Assembly: GCA_030649165.1 (NCBI GenBank)
Contig: JAUSGG010000145.1
Location: 1 to 39,670, forward strand
DNA length: 39,670 bases
Origin: Armatimonadota bacterium
GTDB lineage: Bacteria > Armatimonadota > UBA5829 > JAUSEB01
Reading direction: 5' to 3'
Shown here: positions 1 through 6,404 of the stretch, one piece after another
Layout of the letters: every line of letters begins with the position of its first letter
Position numbering within the stretch: the first letter of the stretch is position 1
Notes under the pieces: generated by a model
The model's input: only the letters and a program-made list of their open reading frames with translations
The model's database searches: none
What the model was told of the DNA's origin: nothing
Position numbers and translations under genes: made by a program

Positions 1-138
1 AACGTATACCAAAAGAAGCCCCGGAGGACGTCATTCCGAGGAGGAACGACGAGGAATCTGCTTTTTCCGGAACTTACCACAGCAAGAGCAGATTTCTCGA
101 CTCCGCTGGCGCTCCGCTCCGATATGACAATTCCCGGT
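1..138 (+). repeat. Dispersed ~130-bp repeat, copy 1 (cut by the window edge)
   Basis: The first 120 bases match 21441-21560 almost base for base. A diverged copy lies in reverse orientation at about 23166-23252. The element contains two inverted GGAATC/GATTCC-like arms and a short GC-rich palindrome. Copy 1 runs directly into a word (CAATTCCCGG...GAACTGTTAC, about 128-155) that in copy 2 is separated from it by about 145 bp of inserted sequence. No coding role is visible. Confidence 0.8.
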
Positions 139-159
139 AGACTGAACTGTTACGAGAAG

Positions 160-272
160 AGTTATGAGGTTTATGAAGTTCATGAGGGTTCCAGGGTTCT
201 AAGGGTTCTAAGGGTTATGAGGGGGCGGCGGAGCGCGGACACTAACCACTAATCACGAACCACTAACCACTG
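160..272. repeat. Degenerate 8-11-bp word arrays
   Basis: Two runs of short degenerate direct repeats lie here: AGGGTTCTA-like units (about 171-221) and AACCACTAA-like units (about 243-270). The same words recur at other gene ends: 3418-3550, 10481-10555, 27803-27898, 29345-29428 and 33264-33333. I see no gene. Confidence 0.6.
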
Positions 273-310
273 CCTCCCGTTGGTGCGGCTCCGATTTGCC
301 CGTCCGTATT

Positions 311-584
311 GCATCACGATAGAATGTTACCGTAGCACTTCGGAGGGCACCGCAGGTTTAGTGGGGGAGTGATCCGAGTTCAGACCGGAGGAAAGAGCCT
401 TGTGAAGACGCTCCAGTGAGACGGCAAGGCTCGCCAAACCACGCTCAGAAACGGCAGAATCCGCCGTTCCTGACGCACCGGACCGCTTTCCTGGCCTTCC
501 CCCAGGTATGAGATCGAATCCGCAGTTTCGGTAACATCCTTATCTGATGCAACGAATCGCTTTTGGTGACATCTATCGTGATGC
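311..584. other. 274-bp structured element with terminal inverted repeat
   Basis: The ends 311-331 and about 564-584 are complementary over about 20 positions, with GCATCACGATAG facing CTATCGTGATGC perfectly. Inside are three further stems: 395-402 with 425-432 (8 bp, perfect), 445-455 with 463-473 (10 of 11), and 490-494 with 502-506. The right end is partly duplicated, since 529-553 resembles 564-589. No convincing reading frame is present. It may be a small non-autonomous mobile element or a folded non-coding RNA, and the strand is unknown. Confidence 0.45.
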
Positions 585-596
585 AACGGTAGCGTC

Positions 597-625
597 TTGC
601 TTTCCCCCCGCCTATCTGCTATGAT
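597..625 (+). promoter_or_regulatory. Sigma70-type promoter for the STAS gene
   Basis: TTGCTT (597-602), a 17-bp spacer and TATGAT (620-625) predict transcription from about 632. That leaves a 5' leader of about 150 nt before the GTG at 786. CCCATC/GATGGG segments within the leader could pair. Confidence 0.55.
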
Positions 626-785
626 GTTGCCGGATGGACCCGCCCATCCCGTCCGCCCACCGCTTCCGACACTTGTTGCTGTTCTTCTTTCTACCAGAGG
701 TGGATGGGAGACGTGTCCCTTGGATCCACGGACGGCTCCGAAAGCTCTGCGGAGACGCTGATCTTATCGAAGAGGAGGGATCACC

Positions 786-1148
786 GTGTCGAAAGGCCGA
801 TTGAGTTTGGCGGTGGGCACACTGGCAGGAGCCCCGCTGTTGGAGGCCGCCGGGGATGTGGATTTCGCTACGCTCGGCGAGTTGAACGACGCAGTGCGGC
901 AAGTTCTGGGGAAAGGCTCGGAGATTACGCTGCTCGACCTGCGCAGGGTCAGAAGCATGGACGCGGGAGCGGCGGGGACGCTGATCGAGGCGTGCCGGTC
1001 TCTCGGACCCGGAAGGAAGCTCTGCGCAATCGCCCGCGGACAGTCCGAACAGGTTTTGCGTAAAGTCAGGTTGGATTCGATGATGTTCGTGGTTGGCGAC
1101 GCCGATGCGGCGGCGGAACTGGTCCGTAGAGTGAACAGTGAGCGGTGA
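786..1148 (+). CDS. STAS-domain protein (anti-sigma factor antagonist-like)
   Basis: This 120-residue protein has the length and pattern of a single STAS domain: a hydrophobic strand, then LLDLRRVRSMDAGAAGTLI, then amphipathic helices. STAS proteins of this size usually bind anti-sigma kinases and release a sigma factor after phosphorylation of a Ser or Thr in an MDSSG-like loop. Here that loop reads MDAGAAG, with Ala at residue 60, so the usual phosphorylated residue is missing. It may be a constitutive binder or a structural partner. The GTG start was chosen because GAGGAGGGA lies 5 bases upstream and a good promoter sits at 597-625. No kinase or sigma factor gene is adjacent. The fold call is fairly secure, but the partner is unknown. 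Confidence 0.75.
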   Translation: MSKGRLSLAVGTLAGAPLLEAAGDVDFATLGELNDAVRQVLGKGSEITLLDLRRVRSMDAGAAGTLIEACRSLGPGRKLCAIARGQSEQVLRKVRLDSMMFVVGDADAAAELVRRVNSER

Positions 1149-1199
1149 GCAGTGGGCGGTGACCAGCGAACAGTGCAGAATGACCTCCCCCTTCCTATC

Positions 1200-1222
1200 C
1201 CTCCAGGTATCTTACCTGGAGG
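1200..1222. terminator. Perfect 10-bp hairpin after the STAS gene
   Basis: CCTCCAGGTA (1200-1209) pairs with TACCTGGAGG (1213-1222) across a 3-nt loop, 50 bases past the stop codon. There is no following T-run, so it may be a transcript-end stabiliser rather than a classical intrinsic terminator. The preceding 1128-1172 is a GTGAACAGTG-type word array. Confidence 0.4.
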
Positions 1223-1239
1223 AGAACGGTAGCGCCGTT

Positions 1240-1319
1240 GTTTCGGGATTTGAGGCTTGGGGTCTGAGCTTATCGGCTTAACAGGACGGCTTCTCATCCC
1301 AACCCGGAAATCCCGAAAC
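1240..1319. repeat. 80-bp palindrome-ended repeat, copy 1
   Basis: The element begins GTTTCGGGATTT and ends AAATCCCGAAAC. It is the reverse complement of the element at 21575-21653, with strong identity in the outer 25 bases of each end and a diverged centre. A minimal 26-bp form with the same ends lies at 34424-34449. Confidence 0.75.
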
Positions 1320-1349
1320 CACTAATGTGAGGCACGGAAAGGCTGAGAT

Positions 1350-2012
1350 TTGGAGAATTTGAAGAAGATAACGGACGACATTCACGCCGAGTTGATTGAG
1401 AAGAACTCGGCGCGGGAGAAGGCGCTGAGGGTTTCGCGGGAGGTGATTCGCCTCTCCGCTAACGCGATACGGGCCGTGCATCGTGAGGAGTTCGACGAGG
1501 CGCGCGGATTGATGGACGAAGCCAGGTCGAAGGTGGACGAGACGCGGAATCTGCTCAAAGACCAACTCGACATCTACTACGCCGGTTACGTGCAGGACGC
1601 CCAGAAGGAATACGCGGAATCGGAGTTGACGTCGGCCATAGTCCAGGACAGACCGATGCCGAGCCACCAGGAATTGAGGGTGGAATGCGCGGCTTATCTG
1701 AACGGTCTGGGCGAAGCCATCGGCGAATGCAGAAGGCACGTGCTGGACATAATAAGAAAGGGAGACCTCGTCCGGGGAGAAAAGCTTCTCCAGATAATGG
1801 ACGACGTCTACTATATGCTGGTGACCTTCGATTATCCCGACGCCGTTACCGGTGGACTTCGGCGGACCACTGACATGGTCCGGGGAGTATTGGAGCGAAC
1901 ACGGGGCGATCTCACGGTCACAATCCGCGAACAGGAGCTGGAACAGGCGATAGATACGGCTATCGCGCGTTTGAACAGTGAGAACTCTGGACAGAATCAG
2001 GGAGGCGACTAA
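1350..2012 (+). CDS. Translin family protein
   Basis: This all-helical 220-residue protein matches the translin/TRAX family along its length. REKALRVSREVIRLSANAIR lies near residues 22-41. YLNGLGEAIGECRRHVLDII follows at 116-135, and FDYPDAVTGGLRRTTDMV-type sequence further on. Translin and TRAX form barrel-shaped oligomers that bind and cut short RNA; the eukaryotic C3PO complex also processes tRNA fragments. Acidic pairs expected of a TRAX-like catalytic site are visible: E87/E90 in EYAE and E122/E126 in EAIGE. The TTG start has GGAAAGG 7 bases upstream. The 3' end overlaps the tRNA nucleotidyltransferase start by 35 bases, implying one operon and possible coupling. Family assignment is confident; nuclease activity is inferred. 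Confidence 0.9.
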   Translation: MENLKKITDDIHAELIEKNSAREKALRVSREVIRLSANAIRAVHREEFDEARGLMDEARSKVDETRNLLKDQLDIYYAGYVQDAQKEYAESELTSAIVQDRPMPSHQELRVECAAYLNGLGEAIGECRRHVLDIIRKGDLVRGEKLLQIMDDVYYMLVTFDYPDAVTGGLRRTTDMVRGVLERTRGDLTVTIREQELEQAIDTAIARLNSENSGQNQGGD

Positions 2013-3330
2013 GAGCTCGGAATACGAGGGGAGGCTGTATCTGGTCGGAGGCATTGTCCGCGATAAGATACTGGGCCTTCCCGAGGAACAGGATATCGAC
2101 ATCGTCCTGGAGGGCGATGCCGCCGCGCTCGCCGAGTTTCTGCACGATAAGGGTCTGACCGAGCATTTTCCCGTCGTGTATCCCCGATTCGGCACGGCGA
2201 TGGTTTCCCTGAACGGTCGCAAGGTCGAGCTGGTCAGCGCGCGGACGGAGAAGTACGAGCCGGAAAGCCGCAAGCCGGACGTGCAACTTGCATCTCTCCG
2301 CGACGACGCCCTCAGGCGCGATTTCACCATCAATACGCTCCTCGAAAACCTCCACACCGGCGAGGTCATAGACGTCCTCGGAACCGCGCTGTCGGACCTC
2401 AAGAACCGGACCATCCGTACCCCGACTGATCCCGTAAGCACATTCGCCGAAGATCCGCTCAGGATGCTGCGAGCTGTCCGATTCGCCGCGCGCTTCGGGT
2501 TCACGATAGACCGGGACGCGCTTGAGGCGATAAGGCAGGAAGGAGATCGGCTCTCGATTGTCAGCGGTGAGAGGATAAGAGACGAGCTGATCAAGATCCT
2601 CGCTTCCCAGGGAGCAATAACAGGCCTCGAGCTTCTGCGCGAGACCGGGCTTCTGCGGCGGTTTGCCCCTGAAATCGACAGAATGAGCGGCGTCACCCAG
2701 AATATCTACCACGTATACGACTGCTGGACGCATACGCTGAAGGCGCTGGAGGCGCTGCCGCCGGATGCGAGCCTCCGCCTGCGCCTGGCGACGCTTTTTC
2801 ACGACATTGGAAAACCGGATACGAGGACCGTGGACGAGGCGGGAAACGTGCACTTCTATTCGCACCAGACGGCGGGCGTGGAAATCGCTCGGCGGGTGAT
2901 GCGACGGCTGCGCTTCTCCAACGATGAGATCGGTTACGTGGCGCCGATGATCCACATGCACCTGAGGGTAGGAGAATACGATGACGAATGGTCGGACGCC
3001 GCCGTGCGCCGGCTGATCCGCGACGTCGGGGACATGCTCGATGATCTCATAGAACTCACCCGAGTTGACAAAGCCGCAAGCAATCTCGAAATGCCGTCGG
3101 TGGACCTGGAAGCGCTGCGGCGTCGAATCGCACAGGTCGAATCCGGGCTCGCGGCGGCGGAGATTCGAAGCCCGCTGAACGGCCACGAGATAATGCAGGT
3201 GTTGGGCGTCAAGCCGGGGCCGGTCCTGCGCGAGGCCAAGGATTTCCTGACCAACGAGGTCATCGAGGGGCGGCTTCGCCCCGGCGACAAGGCCGAAGCG
3301 GAGCGGCTGCTGAAAGAGAGGTTTGGGTAG
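1978..3330 (+). CDS. cca: CCA-adding-type tRNA nucleotidyltransferase with HD domain
   Basis: This protein of about 450 residues has a class II nucleotidyltransferase head, with GG at 24-25 and the DID metal pair at 39-41. RRDFTINTLL (113-122) and the EDPLRMLRAVRFAARFGF motif follow. The second half is an HD domain with H252, HD at 275-276 and H296. The enzyme adds or repairs the 3' CCA of tRNA. Some lineages split the work between A-adding and CC-adding enzymes, and poly(A) polymerases share these motifs, so exact specificity is uncertain. The GTG start lies inside the end of the translin gene and has no clear ribosome-binding site, which fits coupling to translin. A slightly later start cannot be excluded. 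Confidence 0.85.
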   Translation: MRTLDRIREATKSSEYEGRLYLVGGIVRDKILGLPEEQDIDIVLEGDAAALAEFLHDKGLTEHFPVVYPRFGTAMVSLNGRKVELVSARTEKYEPESRKPDVQLASLRDDALRRDFTINTLLENLHTGEVIDVLGTALSDLKNRTIRTPTDPVSTFAEDPLRMLRAVRFAARFGFTIDRDALEAIRQEGDRLSIVSGERIRDELIKILASQGAITGLELLRETGLLRRFAPEIDRMSGVTQNIYHVYDCWTHTLKALEALPPDASLRLRLATLFHDIGKPDTRTVDEAGNVHFYSHQTAGVEIARRVMRRLRFSNDEIGYVAPMIHMHLRVGEYDDEWSDAAVRRLIRDVGDMLDDLIELTRVDKAASNLEMPSVDLEALRRRIAQVESGLAAAEIRSPLNGHEIMQVLGVKPGPVLREAKDFLTNEVIEGRLRPGDKAEAERLLKERFG

Positions 3331-3730
3331 GCGGCCCCCTCCCTCCGATCCCCTCTTCCCCCCTCCAGAAACTTTTTTTAGAAAAATCTCCCCAACCCGG
3401 AACAAAACCCACCCGCTATTCACTACTAGTGGTCACTAGCGAGTGGTTAGTGGCCCGTGGTTAGCGGCTAGTGTCGGACTCGATCGAAGACAAAGACACC
3501 CCGGACGCTCTGTCGCACTAATCACGAACCACGAATCACTAGCCACTCAATCCGGAGCGGTTTCCGGACGAAACTGAAGCATTTCCAGAGAACGTGCGAC
3601 CTTTATAGCGGCTTTTTCACATTCCGGCTGTTTCGCCCTCAGGGAGAGGGGTCTCAGGAGTCGGCAGGAGGGTCTGGAAGCGGTGTACGACAACCAACAA
3701 CTAACAACCAACAACCAACAACCCGCCATC
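3331..3730. repeat. Gene-free stretch with word arrays
   Basis: Three things are visible here. A GTGGTTAGTG/CACTAACCAC-type array runs in both orientations (about 3418-3550). A short block resembles the double-hairpin family (about 3635-3665). AACCAACAA units follow (3687-3722). I found no plausible gene. Confidence 0.55.
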
Positions 3731-3910
3731 TGTCACCCGCGGTTCACACTGTTCGTCGGCTGATAATCGGCGCCGGGCGACTTGCGGCGGACTCGTGCGT
3801 GACTCCATCGACTGGAACCGCAAAATTCCCGCTCAAAACGAAATAACGAAATGCTCCTTGAAAACTGAGCGCGAGAAGGCTCTGACGGCGGCGGCGAGAG
3901 GCTGTCTCCA

Positions 3911-4024
3911 GGACCCTCTATAGGGCCAACTCGGTCCCTGAGTTGAGATCTCCCCGTCGCCGCAAGGAGGGAATTCCCCGGTTCTGACGTAATCTACAAG
4001 TGTCCGCCCCGTCTCATTGGGCGG
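3911..4024 (+). other. Structured leader upstream of the sugar ABC permease
   Basis: Three small hairpins precede the permease: CCCT/AGGG (3914-3925), CAACTC/GAGTTG (3927-3945) and CCGCCC/GGGCGG (4004-4024). The last ends 21 bases before the ATG. An AAGGAGGG purine tract lies at about 3964-3971, too far upstream to serve the annotated start. It matches no riboswitch class I can name. It could be a regulated leader or chance GC-rich pairing. Confidence 0.3.
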
Positions 4025-4045
4025 CGACGGAGACGCTTTCAACTG

Positions 4046-5146
4046 ATGGAAGACGACAAGACCTCCTCTGCGATGGAACCCGTCAAGACCCCGGAGACAC
4101 CGGAAAAAGGCAAAGGGCATCTGTCCGCCGGACCGGCGAAGGGCAATTCGCGGGCCGTCAGCTTTATCAGCTTTGTTTCACCTCTGAGGGGCGTGATCGC
4201 TCTTCTGGCTGTGTTCGCACTGGGCATCTGCTTTTCCCCTGATGCGCCGGGAACGAACTGGCCGTTGTTTCTGACAGGTCCCATACAGAGAGGCATTCTG
4301 TTCGACTACGCGGAGTATGGGATTCTGGCGACGGGGATGACGCTGGTGATCTTATCAGGGGGCATCGACCTCTCCGTCGGATCGGTGCTCGGGGCGTCGT
4401 CGGTGATGTTCTCGCTTCTCGCGATTGGATATGGCTGGCCGCCGCTTGCGGCCGTCGGCGCGTGCATTCTCGCGGGACTGGCGGCGGGATCGCTAAACGG
4501 CATTCTGATCTCCCGTTTCAAAATGCAGCCGTTCGTAGCGACACTGGCGATGATGGTCGCCGCAAGAGGAGCGGCGAAGCTGATCTCCGGCGGTATCAAA
4601 GTCCAGCCAGGCGCTCAGACGTGGTACAAAATGCAGGGAGAGTCGCCGGGCTTCTACAGTTGGATGACGACCCCGCTCCACGGGCTGAGTATCCAGCCGA
4701 TAACGCTGTTGTTCCTCCTGGCGATACTCGCGGCGTTCCTCGTCGTGCGATACACGCGTTTTGGGCGGCATCTCTATGCCATCGGCGGCAACGAGGAGGC
4801 CGCCAGGCTTTCCGGTGTTCGGGTCAGCGCGAGCAAGATACTTGCTTACGCCTTGTGCGCCGGGCTGGCCGCTCTTGCCGGAGTGGCCGATGCGTGCACG
4901 ACCGGCCTCGGCGACCCGGAGGCGGGGTTCACATACGAGTTGGACGCAATTGCCGCCGTGGTCATAGGCGGAACGAGCTTAATGGGTGGCCGCGGTGGTG
5001 TGATATTCACCCTCATCGGAACCCTGATCATCGGCTATATCGGCAAGATCTTGAGCATAAACGCGGTTCCCGAGGCGGGTCGGTTGCTCGCCAAAGGAGG
5101 AATCATAGTCGTCGCTGTGCTAATACAGCAGAGAAAGAGCGCGTAG
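4046..5146 (+). CDS. Simple-sugar ABC transporter permease (RbsC/YtfT type)
   Basis: This 366-residue inner-membrane protein has an unusual hydrophilic N-terminal extension of about 45 residues, then roughly eight to ten hydrophobic segments. Family marks are GILATGMTLVILSGGIDLSV (about 90-109), FVATLAMM, the cytoplasmic loop YAIGGNEEAARLSGV that contacts the ATPase, and IAAVVIGGTSLMGGRGG. It would form the channel for a ribose-, galactose- or xylose-like sugar. The binding-protein gene follows 90 bases downstream. No RbsA-type ATPase gene is next to it, so the ATPase must be encoded elsewhere. The ATG has only a weak ribosome-binding site. Exact substrate is unknown. Confidence 0.88.
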   Translation: MEDDKTSSAMEPVKTPETPEKGKGHLSAGPAKGNSRAVSFISFVSPLRGVIALLAVFALGICFSPDAPGTNWPLFLTGPIQRGILFDYAEYGILATGMTLVILSGGIDLSVGSVLGASSVMFSLLAIGYGWPPLAAVGACILAGLAAGSLNGILISRFKMQPFVATLAMMVAARGAAKLISGGIKVQPGAQTWYKMQGESPGFYSWMTTPLHGLSIQPITLLFLLAILAAFLVVRYTRFGRHLYAIGGNEEAARLSGVRVSASKILAYALCAGLAALAGVADACTTGLGDPEAGFTYELDAIAAVVIGGTSLMGGRGGVIFTLIGTLIIGYIGKILSINAVPEAGRLLAKGGIIVVAVLIQQRKSA

Positions 5147-5162
5147 GGGGTCGGGGAAAAGA

Positions 5163-5190
5163 ATAGGACAGATAGGACCTATGGGACCCA
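5163..5190. repeat. Short GATAGGAC word array
   Basis: Degenerate units of about 10 bp (ATAGGACAG, ATAGGACCT, ATGGGACCC) lie between the permease and the binding protein. They are the reverse complement of the CCTATCCGT units at 36871-36904. Confidence 0.5.
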
Positions 5191-5236
5191 TTCGACAGGT
5201 TGGACGAAACACAATAAGAGCAGGCAGGAGGACTAC

Positions 5237-6184
5237 GTGAACAGGTTCAGAATACTCGGAGCAGTATTGGCGATAGCGGCGCTGATTTGCGCGTCGGGCT
5301 GCGGGAAGCAGCAAGCGGCCGGGCCGAAGGGCGCTGCGCAGAATCCGTGGGTCATAGGTATGTCTCAGTGCAACTTGGGCGAACCGTGGCGGGTGCAGAT
5401 GAACGCGGACATAAAGGCCGCCGCGGAGAAGCATTCTGGGCTGAACGTGCTCTACAAGGACGCGCAGAACAATACCAATACTCAGCAAAGCCAGGTGCGC
5501 GAGTTCACCGCGCAGGGCGTGGACTTGATAATCGTCAGCCCCAAAGAGGCTGAGCCGCTTACCCTTCCAATCGCCGAAGCGTTTAGAAAAGGTATACCGG
5601 TAATCGTACTGGATCGCAAAGTTGCGGGACAGGAGTACACGAAGTTCATCGGCGCCGACAACGTAAAGATAGGCCGGGAGGCAGGGAAGTATATGGTCAA
5701 GCTGCTTGGCGGGAAAGGCAGTATTGTCGAGCTGAAGGGTCTGATGACATCCACACCGGGGCAGGACCGGCACAACGGCTTCACGGAGGGCATCAAGGGC
5801 TCGCGGATCAAGATCATCTTCGAAGCCGACTGCAAATGGCTGGAGCCTGACGCGCGCCGGGAGATGAACTCGGCTCTGTCCCGATTCCCGAAGATAGATG
5901 CGGTTTACGCTCACAACGATCCGCAGGCCCACGGCGCGTATATGGCCGCGAAGCAGGAGGGCAAGGGGCGCGAAAAGACGATCAAGTTCATCGGTATCGA
6001 CGCGCTGCCGCACGAGGGCGTCAAGTACGTCAAGGACGGCGTTTTGGCAGCGACGTTCCAGTACCCTACAGGCGGAGCGGAAGCCATCGATAGCGCGCTT
6101 AGAATTCTGAAAGATGAGGATATGACCCTCGGCACCCGAATCTTCACGAAAGACAATGCCGCAACCGGCGGCAAAGCGTTGTAG
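5237..6184 (+). CDS. Sugar-binding lipoprotein of the ABC transporter
   Basis: This 315-residue protein begins with a lipoprotein signal (hydrophobic stretch, then CASGC with the lipidated Cys at about residue 22). A periplasmic-binding fold of the ribose/LacI type follows. Visible family features are IGMSQCNLGEPWRVQMN, GVDLIIVSPKEAEPL, VIVLDRKV, IGADNVKIGREAGKYMVKLL and VYAHNDPQAHGAYMA. It captures an extracellular sugar and delivers it to the permease upstream. The GTG start is fixed by AGGAGGA 5-6 bases upstream and by the signal peptide. The spacing implies one transcript with the permease. Substrate cannot be told from sequence. Confidence 0.9.
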   Translation: MNRFRILGAVLAIAALICASGCGKQQAAGPKGAAQNPWVIGMSQCNLGEPWRVQMNADIKAAAEKHSGLNVLYKDAQNNTNTQQSQVREFTAQGVDLIIVSPKEAEPLTLPIAEAFRKGIPVIVLDRKVAGQEYTKFIGADNVKIGREAGKYMVKLLGGKGSIVELKGLMTSTPGQDRHNGFTEGIKGSRIKIIFEADCKWLEPDARREMNSALSRFPKIDAVYAHNDPQAHGAYMAAKQEGKGREKTIKFIGIDALPHEGVKYVKDGVLAATFQYPTGGAEAIDSALRILKDEDMTLGTRIFTKDNAATGGKAL

Positions 6185-6215
6185 AGTTCCGAGTACTGAG
6201 TTCTGAGTCCTGAGT

Positions 6216-6235
6216 GGGGCGGCTCCCGCCGCCCC
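6216..6235 (+). terminator. GC-rich hairpin after the binding-protein gene
   Basis: GGGGCGGC (6216-6223) pairs perfectly with GCCGCCCC (6228-6235) over a TCCC loop. It follows a GAGTTCTGAGT-type word array (6184-6215) and precedes CCCTACAAC words. It lacks a T-run, so termination is probable but not certain. Confidence 0.45.
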
Positions 6236-6303
6236 TACAACCCTACAACCCTCCTAACCCCTCCCCCCTACCCAGCACAATTACCGGATTTGTGCGGAAA
6301 AGG

Positions 6304-6332
6304 TTGCCGCCGCCCCGATAATCAGCTAGGAT
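6304..6332 (+). promoter_or_regulatory. Sigma70-type promoter for the GH99-like gene
   Basis: TTGCCG (6304-6309), a 17-bp spacer and TAGGAT (6327-6332) predict a start near 6339 and a 65-nt leader. The match is moderate. Confidence 0.35.
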
Positions 6333-6404
6333 GTACCATGCAGCCTGTGGAAACCCACCCTCGGGTAACTTTGGCTGGCAAGCATTGGATCGAGGGGGCG
6401 GACT

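Noticed and set aside
311-584. SRP RNA or RNase P RNA
   Set aside because: A GACCGGAGGAAAG stretch recalls both, but the required conserved helices and flanking motifs are absent.
1278-3423. Long antisense open frames opposite translin and the tRNA nucleotidyltransferase
   Set aside because: They are Arg/Ser/Pro-rich, resemble no family, and lie opposite two well-supported genes; high GC content makes such frames common.
3418-3722. CRISPR array suspected from recurring words
   Set aside because: Units are 8-11 bp, degenerate and contiguous, with no unique 30-bp spacers and no cas genes.
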